A DNA stretch of 27,417 nucleotides from JALXCH01 sp964495805 (GTDB taxonomy: Bacteria; Calditrichota; Calditrichia; RBG-13-44-9): assembly GCA_964495805.1 (NCBI GenBank), contig CAZBWV010000062.1, forward strand, positions 1-27,417. Reading direction: 5' to 3'. The translations under genes and the position numbers were made by a program. This document shows, piece after piece, positions 1 through 7,911 of the stretch (position 1 is the first letter of the stretch; every line of letters begins with the position of its first letter). Below the pieces are notes generated by a model. It saw nothing but the letters and a program-made list of their open reading frames with translations. It was not told the origin of the DNA and ran no database searches.

Positions 1-239
1 GCACTTCACGATCGGTGTGACGGAGATTGTTGAGTGAATTGCGTGAATGATCACAAAAAAGATTGAAAAATAGCTACCGATTAGCACAAGCCGGAATTAT
101 TACTATGATCGATGTTTAATCCCCATCTCATTTGTATTGTACGCGAAGAAGTTCGCCATGTGGGGAATTCCCATTTCTTCCCTTTACATCACCGTGGGGG
201 AAATTTATATTTCTTTGTAACGATTTGGAAAGTTGAGCC
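1..239. other. Intergenic start of window, no gene recognised
   Basis: No gene can be supported here. One + strand frame is open from base 2 to a TGA near position 36 and could be the last few residues of a gene upstream of the window, but it is too short to identify. The rest is AT-rich and stop-dense in all frames. A purine-rich GGAAAG at about 227-232 is the likely ribosome binding site of the Uma2 gene at 240. Confidence 0.4.
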
Positions 240-755
240 ATGCAAGTGCAGGAAACCGCAGCCAAATATTTAACCCGCAAAAGGAAGTACACTGACCAGG
301 ATTACCGGTCACTTCCGCCGGATGATTTCCGTTACCAATTAATTGATAGGGAACTGGTGAGGACACCCGCACCTTCCGTGGTTCATCAGGAAATTGTACG
401 AAATCTGGCAATGCGGTTGATTCGTTTTGTTGAAGAGGGCAAGGTGGGAAAAGTGTATTTTGCCCCATGCGATGTGAAGCCGGGCAAACACAATGTGGTG
501 CAGCCGGATATTTTTTACATTTCCCGCGAAAATCAACAGATAGTCCATCCGGAAGCCATACCTGGTGCACCGGATCTGGTGATGGAAGTGCTATCTTCCT
601 CAACAGGCTATCTGGATATGGTGGATAAGAAGAAGCTGTACGCCCGTGCCGGGGTGAAAGAATACTGGATTGTGAACCCCCAAATGGCAGTGGGTGGAAA
701 TCTATTGGCGGGAAGGGGAACGGTTCCGCCTGCATCAGCGGGTGGAAAAAGATGA
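240..755 (+). CDS. Uma2 family (DUF820) endonuclease, frameshifted near its C-terminus
   Basis: This is a Uma2-type protein of the PD-(D/E)XK nuclease superfamily; the family is widespread but its biological role is poorly known. Family landmarks are clear: the YQLIDRELV strand near residue 33, the VVQPDIFYIS motif with D90, PDLVMEVLSSST with E116, and KKKLYARAGVKEYWIVNP at about 130-147. After P147 the reading frame leaves the family pattern and stops at 755 after a low-complexity tail. The expected C-terminus (VEIYWREGERFRLHQ...) continues in another frame from about 691. Removing one C from the run of five C at 677-681 restores a continuous Uma2 sequence. The gene is therefore either a real pseudogene or carries a one-base sequence error. 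The start is ATG 240 with GGAAAG upstream. Confidence 0.82.
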   Translation: MQVQETAAKYLTRKRKYTDQDYRSLPPDDFRYQLIDRELVRTPAPSVVHQEIVRNLAMRLIRFVEEGKVGKVYFAPCDVKPGKHNVVQPDIFYISRENQQIVHPEAIPGAPDLVMEVLSSSTGYLDMVDKKKLYARAGVKEYWIVNPQMAVGGNLLAGRGTVPPASAGGKR

Positions 756-810
756 AACGGCCAGTTCCCTGCTGCTGAAAGGGTTTCAGGTACAACTGAA
801 AAATATTTTC
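694..810 (+). pseudogene. Displaced C-terminal segment of the Uma2 gene
   Basis: In the frame of the downstream activase, codons from 694 read VEIYWREGERFRLHQ and end in an FQVQLKNIF-like stretch, which is how Uma2 proteins normally finish. This is the missing end of the gene at 240, displaced by one base in the C5 run. No stop codon separates it from the activase, so this frame stays open from 694 to 1773. The segment is probably not a start of its own. Confidence 0.7.
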
Positions 811-921
811 CCCCGGGAACCAATTGGTGGAAAAAAAAAGACAGCGAAAAATAACGTTTCCGGGGAGCTTGTTTGTGGAGTTGATGAAGATCAGTGGTTT
901 GCGGGAAAATTTGAGGTGTCC

Positions 922-1773
922 ATGACGGAGTTGAAATCAGCTGGTGCTACGGATTCCGGTTCTCAGAATGTAACCGGTGTGGTATTCGATTTGAAAAAAT
1001 ACGCTGTGCACGATGGTCCGGGCATCCGAACAACGGTGTTTTTAAAGGGATGTCCCCTGCGTTGCTGGTGGTGCCAGAATCCCGAGAGCCAGAAACCGGG
1101 AGTGGAGGAAATCCGAACCATTCACCGCCGCAAGACGATGAATCTTTCCTATGCAGAAACCCGGGAAGTGATTGGTCGGGAAGTGACCGCCGAAGAAATT
1201 GTGCGGGAGATTTTAAAAGATTCGCTGTTTTACGACGAGTCCGGGGGTGGTGTGACCATTTCCGGTGGCGAGCCATTGATGCAACCCGCATTTTTACAGG
1301 AGTTACTGAAACAGCTTAAGCTGCATGAATTACCGGTGGCGCTGGATACCACCGGATATGCTCCCTGGTCAGTGCTGGAATCCATTCTCCCTCTGGTGGA
1401 TCTGTTCCTCTACGACCTGAAGTTTATTGATGACGAATTGCATCGTCGCTATACCGGGGTACCGGTGGAACGAATTCTAAAAAATTTACAACAACTGATT
1501 TACCGCGGAGCATCTGTGCGCGTGCGGATTCCCATCATTCCCGGAATCACCGATACGGAGGAGAATATTCATGCGCTGATGGAATTTATTGAAAACTTGA
1601 AAACGATTGCGCGTATCGATTTGCTTCCGTATAATTTTATGGCTGCGGAAAAATACAGTCGGTTAGGTAAGCCCTATGCGTTGAAACACATTGAACCACC
1701 GGACCGACGCCGGATGGAAGAGCTTCAAAAAATATTTGAGAAGACAGGTTGTGAAGTGACCATTGGAGGGTAA
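922..1773 (+). CDS. Glycyl-radical enzyme activating protein (radical SAM, PflA-like)
   Basis: This radical SAM enzyme uses a [4Fe-4S] cluster and S-adenosylmethionine to place the glycyl radical on its partner, here almost certainly the HypD-like enzyme that follows after 2 nt. Visible landmarks are the N-terminal YAVHDGPGIRTTVFLKGCPLRC stretch, the CxxxCxxC cluster motif (C44, C48, C51) and SGGGVTISGGEP. Its length is 283 residues from ATG 922. That start has GAGGT just upstream and sits a sensible distance before the conserved core; the open frame itself extends back into the Uma2 remnant. Unlike many clostridial-type activases, it has no cysteine-rich ferredoxin insert after the first motif. 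Only one other cysteine is present, near the C-terminus, so it should carry a single cluster. The conserved core is unambiguous; the exact start is less certain. Confidence 0.9.
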   Translation: MTELKSAGATDSGSQNVTGVVFDLKKYAVHDGPGIRTTVFLKGCPLRCWWCQNPESQKPGVEEIRTIHRRKTMNLSYAETREVIGREVTAEEIVREILKDSLFYDESGGGVTISGGEPLMQPAFLQELLKQLKLHELPVALDTTGYAPWSVLESILPLVDLFLYDLKFIDDELHRRYTGVPVERILKNLQQLIYRGASVRVRIPIIPGITDTEENIHALMEFIENLKTIARIDLLPYNFMAAEKYSRLGKPYALKHIEPPDRRRMEELQKIFEKTGCEVTIGG

Positions 1774-1775
1774 AA

Positions 1776-4139
1776 ATGACCGAACGTATCGAAAAACTGA
1801 GAGAACAAAGTCTGAACACGCATCCCTATATTTCACCGGAACGAGCGATTCTGGTAACGGAATTTTACCGGAGCGGGCAGGCAGAGCGTTTATCCGTTCC
1901 AGTAGCGCGTGCCCGGGCTTTTGAATACATCTTGCTGAATAAAGAGATCGACATTGGGGAAGGGGAACTGATTGTGGGCGAGCGTGGTCCGGCACCTCGT
2001 GCAACCCCCACTTATCCGGAAATTTGTGCTCATACTCTGGATGATCTGGACGTGCTGGATACCCGGGAAAAGATTTCTTTTAAAGTGGATGATGAAACCC
2101 GCAAGGTGTATCGGGAGGAAATCATCCCTTTCTGGCGGGGACGTTCGCTGCGCGACCGCATTTTCGAAGAAGTGGATGAAAACTGGAAGGCAGCCTACCA
2201 GGCAGGTGTGTTTACTGAGTTCCTGGAGCAGCGTTCGCCGGGGCATACTGTGTTGGACGACAAAATTTACCGGATGGGAATGCGCGATTTTCAGCACCGA
2301 ATTGAACAACGCATTCAGGAGCTGGACTTCTTCGCCGATGCGGAAGCGCTGGACAAACGCGAGGAACTCCGCGCCATGCATATTGCCGCCGGAGCGTTGA
2401 TTCAATTTGCCGAACGGTATGCCCAAAAGGCAGGAGAGCTGGCTGCGCAGGAAAAGAACGCCCGGCGTCGCCAGGAATTGCAACGCATTGCCGAGATCTG
2501 TCGTCGCGTTCCGGCACATCCGCCACGGGACTTCTGGGAAGCGCTGCAGTATTACTGGTTTGTGCATCTGGGGGTGATTACCGAGCTGAATCCCTGGGAT
2601 TCGTTCAATCCGGGACGGCTGGATCAGCATCTCTATCCTTTCTTTCAGAAAGGATTGAAAGATGGAACGCTAAGTGAAGCATGGGCGCGGGAATTGCTCC
2701 AGGCTTTCTGGGTAAAGTTTAATAACCAACCGGCTCCTCCCAAAGTGGGTGTTACGGCGCAGGAGAGTAGTACTTACACGGATTTTGCCCTGATTAATCT
2801 GGGAGGTGTGAAGCCGGATGGTTCCGATGCGGTGAATGAGCTCTCCTACCTGATCCTGGATGTGATTGAGGAAATGCGCATACTGCAACCCAGCTCCATG
2901 GTTCAGATTAGTAAAAAGAATCCCGACCGATTTTTGAAACGGGCGTTAAAAATAGTACGTACCGGTTTCGGACAACCCTCCATTTTTAATACCGATGCTA
3001 TTGTGCAGGAACTGGTACGTCAGGGGAAGAACATTATTGATGCGCGGAATGGGGGAGCCAGCGGTTGTGTGGAAGCAGGAGCCTTCGGAAAGGAAGCCTA
3101 CATTCTAACCGGTTATTTTAACATTCCCAAAGTCCTGGAAATTACTCTGAACAACGGGGTGGACCCACGTACGGGTAAAAAGATTGGGCTGGAAACGGGA
3201 GAACCAACTTCGTTTAAAAATTTCGACCAGCTCATGGATGCCTTTCGCAAACAGATGAATCATTTTATCGATATCAAGATCAAAGGAAATCGGATTATCG
3301 AGCGGTTGTGGGCAAAATACCTTCCTGCACCGTTCCTATCCATCCTGATAGATGACTGTATCGAAAAAGGGAAGGATTATCATGCCGGTGGCGCCCGGTA
3401 CAATTCCTCTTACATTCAGGGTGTGGGGATGGGCACCATCACCGATTCGCTGGCTGCACTGAAATATCATGTGTACGACGGAAAAACCATTAGTATGAAG
3501 GAATTTTTGCGCACACTGCGGGAGAATTTTGAGGGATTCGAGAGTTTTCGGCAGGCGCTGATTAACGACACGCCCAGGTACGGTAACGATAACGATTATG
3601 CAGATGATCTGCTTCGGGAAGTGTTTGAAATTTATTTCCATGCCATCGATGGGCGTCCCACCGCGCGCGGCGGGCAGTTTCGGGTAAATTTATTACCGAC
3701 CACCGTGCATGTTTACTTTGGTAGTGTGATGGGGGCAACCCCGGACGGTCGTCGGGCAGGGGAACCGCTCTCCGAGGGAATTTCGCCGGTGCAGGGCGCC
3801 GACCGGAACGGACCTACCGCTGTGCTGAAATCCGCAGCAAAAATCGATCACCTGCGCACCGGTGGTACACTGTTGAATATGAAATTTACCCCCCAGCTTC
3901 TATCGGATGATATCGGAATCACCCGGCTGGCGCAACTGATACGCACCTATTTCCGGATGGATGGGCATCATATTCAGTTTAATGTGGTAACCGCGGAAAC
4001 ATTGCGGGAAGCCCAGCGTGAGCCGGAAAAATATAAAGACCTGATTGTGCGAGTAGCTGGCTACAGCGACTATTTTGTGGATTTGAGTCCCGGTCTGCAG
4101 GAGGAAATTATCCGGCGTACCGAACATGAGTCGTTTTGA
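1776..4139 (+). CDS. hypD: HypD-like glycyl radical enzyme, probable trans-4-hydroxy-L-proline dehydratase
   Basis: At 787 residues this has the usual size of the pyruvate formate-lyase superfamily. The thiyl cysteine lies in GASGCVEAG (C431, with E433 two residues on), and the radical glycine is G762 in RVAGYSDYF near the C-terminus. Segments characteristic of trans-4-hydroxy-L-proline dehydratase are present: PTYPEICAHT (about 78-87), FTEFLEQRSPGHTV (146-159), TELNPWDSFNPGRLDQH (269-285), QPSSMVQISKK (371-381) and GKEAYILTGYFN (438-449). From memory of the Clostridioides difficile enzyme, the Phe, His, Asp, Ser and Tyr residues that contact the substrate appear kept. HypD converts hydroxyproline to 1-pyrroline-5-carboxylate in the cytoplasm under anoxia. 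The start ATG 1776 has GGAGGG overlapping the activase stop, so the two genes are co-translated. No proC-type reductase is in the window. A related substrate cannot be excluded. Confidence 0.85.
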   Translation: MTERIEKLREQSLNTHPYISPERAILVTEFYRSGQAERLSVPVARARAFEYILLNKEIDIGEGELIVGERGPAPRATPTYPEICAHTLDDLDVLDTREKISFKVDDETRKVYREEIIPFWRGRSLRDRIFEEVDENWKAAYQAGVFTEFLEQRSPGHTVLDDKIYRMGMRDFQHRIEQRIQELDFFADAEALDKREELRAMHIAAGALIQFAERYAQKAGELAAQEKNARRRQELQRIAEICRRVPAHPPRDFWEALQYYWFVHLGVITELNPWDSFNPGRLDQHLYPFFQKGLKDGTLSEAWARELLQAFWVKFNNQPAPPKVGVTAQESSTYTDFALINLGGVKPDGSDAVNELSYLILDVIEEMRILQPSSMVQISKKNPDRFLKRALKIVRTGFGQPSIFNTDAIVQELVRQGKNIIDARNGGASGCVEAGAFGKEAYILTGYFNIPKVLEITLNNGVDPRTGKKIGLETGEPTSFKNFDQLMDAFRKQMNHFIDIKIKGNRIIERLWAKYLPAPFLSILIDDCIEKGKDYHAGGARYNSSYIQGVGMGTITDSLAALKYHVYDGKTISMKEFLRTLRENFEGFESFRQALINDTPRYGNDNDYADDLLREVFEIYFHAIDGRPTARGGQFRVNLLPTTVHVYFGSVMGATPDGRRAGEPLSEGISPVQGADRNGPTAVLKSAAKIDHLRTGGTLLNMKFTPQLLSDDIGITRLAQLIRTYFRMDGHHIQFNVVTAETLREAQREPEKYKDLIVRVAGYSDYFVDLSPGLQEEIIRRTEHESF

Positions 4140-4318
4140 TAATGAAGCATCGGGACGTAAAGGGCATAAAGGAAGGACACACTGAACCCGGATATTACCG
4201 GAAGGATATGAAGATGGTCCTGATTTCTGCTTTTTGGGAACAGGATTTCCAGTACAAAAAAGATATTCCCTGATCTCCCAAATATGGTGCAATCCAAATC
4301 TAACCACTGGAGGTTCGC

Positions 4319-5713
4319 ATGTTTGACAAATCCGTTTACCGTAAGCGTCGCGAAGAATTGAAACGCAACATGAGCAGCGGGTTGCTGATTTTTCTGGGCA
4401 ACGACGAAAGTCCCATGAATTACCCGGGAAATCCCTACCCGTTTCGTCAGGATAGTACTTTTCTGTACTATTTCGGTCTGCAGGATCCCGGTCTGGAAGC
4501 TATTATCGATTTAGACAGCGGGGAGGAAATGCTGTTTGGGTACGACTACACGGTGGACGACATCGTTTGGATGGGTCCTCAGCCTACGCTTCAGGAACGG
4601 GCGGAAAGGGTCGGAGTGGCACGTGGTTTACCGGACGAGGAAATGGGTGATGTGGTGTGGGAAGCCATCCGAAAAGGGCGAAAAGTGCATGTGTTACCTA
4701 CATATCGACCGGAGCACGAAATCAAATTGGTGAAGTTGCTGGGCGTTACACCGGATTACCAGTCGCTATATGTTTCGGAGGAGTTCATTCGTGCAGTGGT
4801 CGCTCAGCGGTCGGTAAAAGGGCCGGAGGAAATTGACGAGATTGAGCAAGCGTTGAAGATCACACGAGAGGTGCACCTGTTTGCCATGCACCAGACGCGT
4901 CCGGGACGATACGAGCGGGAGATTGCCGGAGCCATTGAGGGGATTGCCCGGGCTCGTGGTGGTCGATTGTCCTTCCCCATAATCTTTTCCATACACGGCG
5001 AAACGCTGCACAACCACCATCATCATAATTTGATGAAAGAAGGAGATATGGTGGTGAACGATTGTGGTGGAGAAACAGCGGAAGGATATGCGGGAGATAT
5101 TACCCGAACGCTCCCGGTCAGCGGCCGATTTACCACCCGCCAGCGGGAGATTTACGAGATTGTATTGCGCTCCCAGCTGGCAGCCATCGATGCAATTCGT
5201 CCGGGGATAAAGTATCGGGATGTTCACCTGCTCACCGCCCGGGTAATTGCCGATGGCCTGAAGGAACTGGGCTTGATGAAAGGCGATATGGCCGAAGCGG
5301 TTACGCAGGGCGCCCATGCACTGTTTTTCCCCCACGGGCTGGGACACATGATGGGATTGGATGTGCACGATATGGAAAATCTGGGGGAAGATTATGTGGG
5401 CTACGATGCGGAGACCAAACGCAGTGAGCAGTTTGGACTGGCTTATTTACGTCTGGCCAAAGCACTGCAACCCGGTTATGTGCTGACGGTGGAACCGGGC
5501 ATCTATTTCATTCCCGAGCTGATTGATCAGTGGAAGTCCGCGAAAAAGTTTGCTGACTTTATTAATTATGATAAGGTAGAAGAATACCGCAACTTTGGTG
5601 GCATTCGGATTGAAGATGATGTGCTGGTTACCGAAACCGGTCACCGGGTGCTGGGAGAGCCGATTCCTAAAACGGTGGAAGAGGTGGAAAGGGAAATGGA
5701 GAAGGGGAGATAA
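4319..5713 (+). CDS. pepP: Xaa-Pro aminopeptidase family protein (M24B, PepP-like)
   Basis: This metallopeptidase of the creatinase/prolidase fold should remove the N-terminal residue from peptides with proline (or hydroxyproline) second. It has an N-terminal aminopeptidase-P domain (about 1-150) and a C-terminal pita-bread domain. The five metal ligands are visible: D248 in VVNDCGGE, D260 in GDITRTLP, H343 in HGLGHMMGLDVHD, E392 in VEPGIY and E432 in RIEDD. The 464-residue length is normal for PepP. The start ATG 4319 follows GGAGGT by four bases. It lies 179 nt after the hydroxyproline dehydratase gene with no clear terminator between, which fits a shared role in Pro/Hyp peptide use. The gap is large enough for its own promoter. 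The G-run array begins at its last codons. Confidence 0.9.
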   Translation: MFDKSVYRKRREELKRNMSSGLLIFLGNDESPMNYPGNPYPFRQDSTFLYYFGLQDPGLEAIIDLDSGEEMLFGYDYTVDDIVWMGPQPTLQERAERVGVARGLPDEEMGDVVWEAIRKGRKVHVLPTYRPEHEIKLVKLLGVTPDYQSLYVSEEFIRAVVAQRSVKGPEEIDEIEQALKITREVHLFAMHQTRPGRYEREIAGAIEGIARARGGRLSFPIIFSIHGETLHNHHHHNLMKEGDMVVNDCGGETAEGYAGDITRTLPVSGRFTTRQREIYEIVLRSQLAAIDAIRPGIKYRDVHLLTARVIADGLKELGLMKGDMAEAVTQGAHALFFPHGLGHMMGLDVHDMENLGEDYVGYDAETKRSEQFGLAYLRLAKALQPGYVLTVEPGIYFIPELIDQWKSAKKFADFINYDKVEEYRNFGGIRIEDDVLVTETGHRVLGEPIPKTVEEVEREMEKGR

Positions 5714-5842
5714 AGGGGTATAGGGGATGTAAGGGATATAGGGGTAATAGGGGTATAGGGGATATAGTGGATATAGGGGATATTAGGGATATAAGGGGAA
5801 TAAGGGGTGTATGGGGTGTAAAGATTTTGGGAAATAATAGGG
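5704..5842 (+). repeat. G-run array with ~9-nt period (possible G-quadruplex tract)
   Basis: About fourteen runs of three or four G on the + strand are separated by short A/T-rich spacers such as TATA, ATATA and AATA. Successive runs begin near 5704, 5715, 5723, 5733, 5741, 5750, 5758, 5776, 5786, 5795, 5804 and 5813, a spacing of mostly 8-10 nt, with two weaker runs after that. Four-run subsets with loops of seven bases or fewer fit the usual G-quadruplex pattern. The array starts inside the last codons of the aminopeptidase gene and occupies the first part of its 3' region. It is a degenerate minisatellite; the function is unknown. Confidence 0.8.
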
Positions 5843-6037
5843 AGAGGATAAATCGGAGTGGATTTTCGGGAGCTTCGTATGGTCTGTGCGGATAAATTTA
5901 AACAGCCGGGATTTTTTACAAATAGACCATGAGAGAGTAATTTGAAAGAGAGGGAATAAAGCGGAATTTTAACTCTTCCACATTGCTCCCGGTAAAAAGG
6001 TTGTGGATAACCTTTGGAGAACCGGAGCCAATTCCGT
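5843..6037. other. Intergenic region before the EamA transporter
   Basis: Together with the G-run array this forms a 324-nt gap between the aminopeptidase and transporter genes. Apart from a CGGAG at 6023-6027 that can serve as ribosome binding site for ATG 6038, I see no gene, hairpin terminator or convincing promoter. Confidence 0.4.
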
Positions 6038-6937
6038 ATGAAAACGCGCACCCTGAAATCGGACCTGCTTTTACTCACCACTTCTGCCATCTGGGGATTT
6101 GCTTTTGTAGCACAGCGAGTGGGAATGGAGTACATCGGACCATTTCTGTTTAATACCCTGCGCTTTGCTCTGGGAACGCTGGTTCTGGTTCCTGTTTATT
6201 TCTATCGAAAAAGTCTCCATCTTAACAGAAGGACTGCCTTAAATATTCCGGGAGAATTCCGCTGGTATGCGGCTTTTCTGGCCGGATTTATTCTGTTTGC
6301 CGGTGCCGGTTTACAGCAAACCGGCATGATTTACACCACGGCTGGCAAAGGCGGATTCATCACCGGACTGTATGTGCTGCTGGTACCGGTGCTGGGGCTT
6401 TTGCAGGGAAAACGTTCGCGGCAGGTAACCTGGCTGGGTGCGATACTGGCGGTGGTGGGACTCTATCTGCTCAGCGTAACCGAATCCTGGAGCATGCAAA
6501 AAGGCGATTTACTGGTGCTGGGCAGTGCTTTTTTCTGGGCAATGCATGTCCAGCTTATCGATGGTCTGGTGGATCGTATGGATGCGATCGAACTGGCGGT
6601 GAAGCAGTTTGCTGTCTGTGCCGGACTTAGCCTGATTGTGGCGTTACTCACTGAACCTATTCTCTATCAGCCGATTCAGGGAGCAGCCATTCCTCTCTTT
6701 TACGCCGGTGCGCTCTCTGTAGGTATTGCGTACACCTTGCAGATTGTGGGTCAGCGGGAGGCACATCCTTCCCATGCAGCCATCATCATGAGTCTGGAAG
6801 CAGTATTTGCGGTGATGGGTGGGGCATTGTTATTGGGCGAACGGCTCACCTTGCGGGAGTGGTTGGGAGCTACCCTTATGCTCAGTGGAATGGTGGCCTC
6901 TCAATTGGGACAGATGAGAAAATCTCACCAACCCTGA
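6038..6937 (+). CDS. EamA/DMT family membrane transporter
   Basis: This is a member of the drug/metabolite transporter superfamily with two EamA repeats, about ten membrane helices and 299 residues, which is typical. The N-terminal signature TSAIWGFAFVAQRVGMEYIG followed by FNTLRFALG is characteristic of EamA repeat 1. The second repeat contains HAAIIMSLEAVFAVMGGALLLGE, which is also a family hallmark. The substrate is unknown; relatives export amino acids, sugars or metabolites from the cytoplasm. ATG 6038 is chosen because CGGAG lies ten bases upstream and the helix pattern starts directly after; an in-frame TTG at 6014 is a weaker alternative. It converges with the msrA gene on the other strand. 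Confidence 0.88.
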   Translation: MKTRTLKSDLLLLTTSAIWGFAFVAQRVGMEYIGPFLFNTLRFALGTLVLVPVYFYRKSLHLNRRTALNIPGEFRWYAAFLAGFILFAGAGLQQTGMIYTTAGKGGFITGLYVLLVPVLGLLQGKRSRQVTWLGAILAVVGLYLLSVTESWSMQKGDLLVLGSAFFWAMHVQLIDGLVDRMDAIELAVKQFAVCAGLSLIVALLTEPILYQPIQGAAIPLFYAGALSVGIAYTLQIVGQREAHPSHAAIIMSLEAVFAVMGGALLLGERLTLREWLGATLMLSGMVASQLGQMRKSHQP

Positions 6938-7071
6938 AGTTCAATTTAAATTGGCCGTACGCAAATTATTTAAGAACCACTTTTCGCCCTGGTGATGCTA
7001 TCCACCTTGTCTCACTCTCACCCATCCGTGTTCATTTATCGGGCGATTCGGGTGTGCAGTTGCATTTCCGA

Positions 7072-7710
7072 TTAATCCTTCGATTTCTCCACCGAATCTC
7101 CCCAAACCCGTTTCAAAAACCCTTCCCGTCCCGAACCCACTTTATAACTGCGGTACCGGAACGGATTTTTGCGGTAAAATTCCTGATGGTATTCTTCGGC
7201 GGGGTAGAACTCCTTTGCCGGAAGAATCCGGGTTACAATCGGTTTATCGAATTTACCCGATGCCTCCAGTTGCCGTTTCGATTCCTCCGCCAGGCGACGC
7301 TGCTCTTCGTCATGGTAAAAAATAACAGTACGGTACTGGGAACCGTAATCGGAAAACTGTCCCAGCGGATTGGTCGGGTCGATGTTTCGCCAGAAAACCT
7401 CCAGAAGTTCCTGGTAACTAATCTTTTCCGGATCAAACACAATTTGCACCGCCTCCACATGGCCTGTTTCTCCGGTAGAAACTTCCTGGTAAGTGGGATC
7501 TGGCAAATCGCCACCGGTGTAGCCAACTGTGGTGGAAATAACACCCGGTAAGTCGTCGTAGGGCGGTTCCATACACCAGAAACATCCCCCGGCAAACGTT
7601 GCTACCTGGTACGATTGATGGTGCGATTTTTCCTTCATATCCTGCCCTCGCATCTGTATGGTGATGAACAAAGCAATTCCAAACAAAATAATAAACCAGA
7701 AGTGTTTCAT
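7072..7710 (-). CDS. msrA: Exported peptide-methionine (S)-S-oxide reductase MsrA
   Basis: MsrA reduces methionine-S-sulfoxide in oxidised proteins. The catalytic motif is GGCFWCMEPPYDDLPG with the reactive cysteine at C43, followed by VGYTGG, GHVEAVQIVFDP and the conserved FWRNIDPTNPLGQFSDYGSQYR stretch. The protein is 212 residues long and has no fused MsrB domain. Start choice: GGAGG lies six bases before the ATG at 7710, whereas longer in-frame extensions lack a signal. From this start the N-terminus is positively charged and then strongly hydrophobic (about residues 4-20), so it should be a signal peptide or membrane anchor that places the enzyme in the cell envelope. It is divergent from glgC, with about 200 nt between them. 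Confidence 0.92.
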   Translation of the reverse strand: MKHFWFIILFGIALFITIQMRGQDMKEKSHHQSYQVATFAGGCFWCMEPPYDDLPGVISTTVGYTGGDLPDPTYQEVSTGETGHVEAVQIVFDPEKISYQELLEVFWRNIDPTNPLGQFSDYGSQYRTVIFYHDEEQRRLAEESKRQLEASGKFDKPIVTRILPAKEFYPAEEYHQEFYRKNPFRYRSYKVGSGREGFLKRVWGDSVEKSKD

Positions 7711-7831
7711 AAACAACCTCCTTGGTTGGGATGCAAAATCGTAATCCTTTATATCGAAGCCAATCATAAAATGTTCCCGAGCGGAAAGGGTTGAATCCAA
7801 CAATTGGTCTTCAAGAAACATCTTTTAATTT

Positions 7832-7864
7832 TTGACAAGATGTATTAATTTTAAACGATTGTTT
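7832..7864 (+). promoter_or_regulatory. Candidate promoter for glgC
   Basis: A consensus -35 hexamer TTGACA at 7832-7837 lies 74 nt before glgC in an AT-rich stretch. No good TATAAT follows at 16-18 nt; an ATTG at about 7858-7861 is the only element similar to the -7 region proposed at the other TTGACA sites in this window. Weak evidence. Confidence 0.3.
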
Positions 7865-7911
7865 TTTCTGGACAAAATTCAAACTCATTCCACGTATAGG
7901 AGACACTCGCC

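Noticed and set aside
694..921. Activase start at GTG 694, which would give a 359-residue protein
   Set aside because: The added N-terminal part is the displaced C-terminus of the Uma2 gene and an unconserved linker; ATG 922 with GAGGT upstream fits the family length.
5641..6135. Reverse-strand open frame rich in Pro, Tyr, Ile and Thr repeats
   Set aside because: It is the translation of the G-run array on the opposite strand. It overlaps two good + strand genes and has no ribosome binding site or recognisable domain.
6942..6953. 12-bp palindrome CAATTTAAATTG after the EamA gene as a terminator
   Set aside because: It has no loop and no GC content, and no T-run follows, so it would not form a stable terminator; it is likely chance in AT-rich DNA.
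7711..7821. N-terminal extension of MsrA to 249 residues
   Set aside because: The strong GGAGG ribosome binding site and a signal-peptide-like N-terminus both point to ATG 7710.
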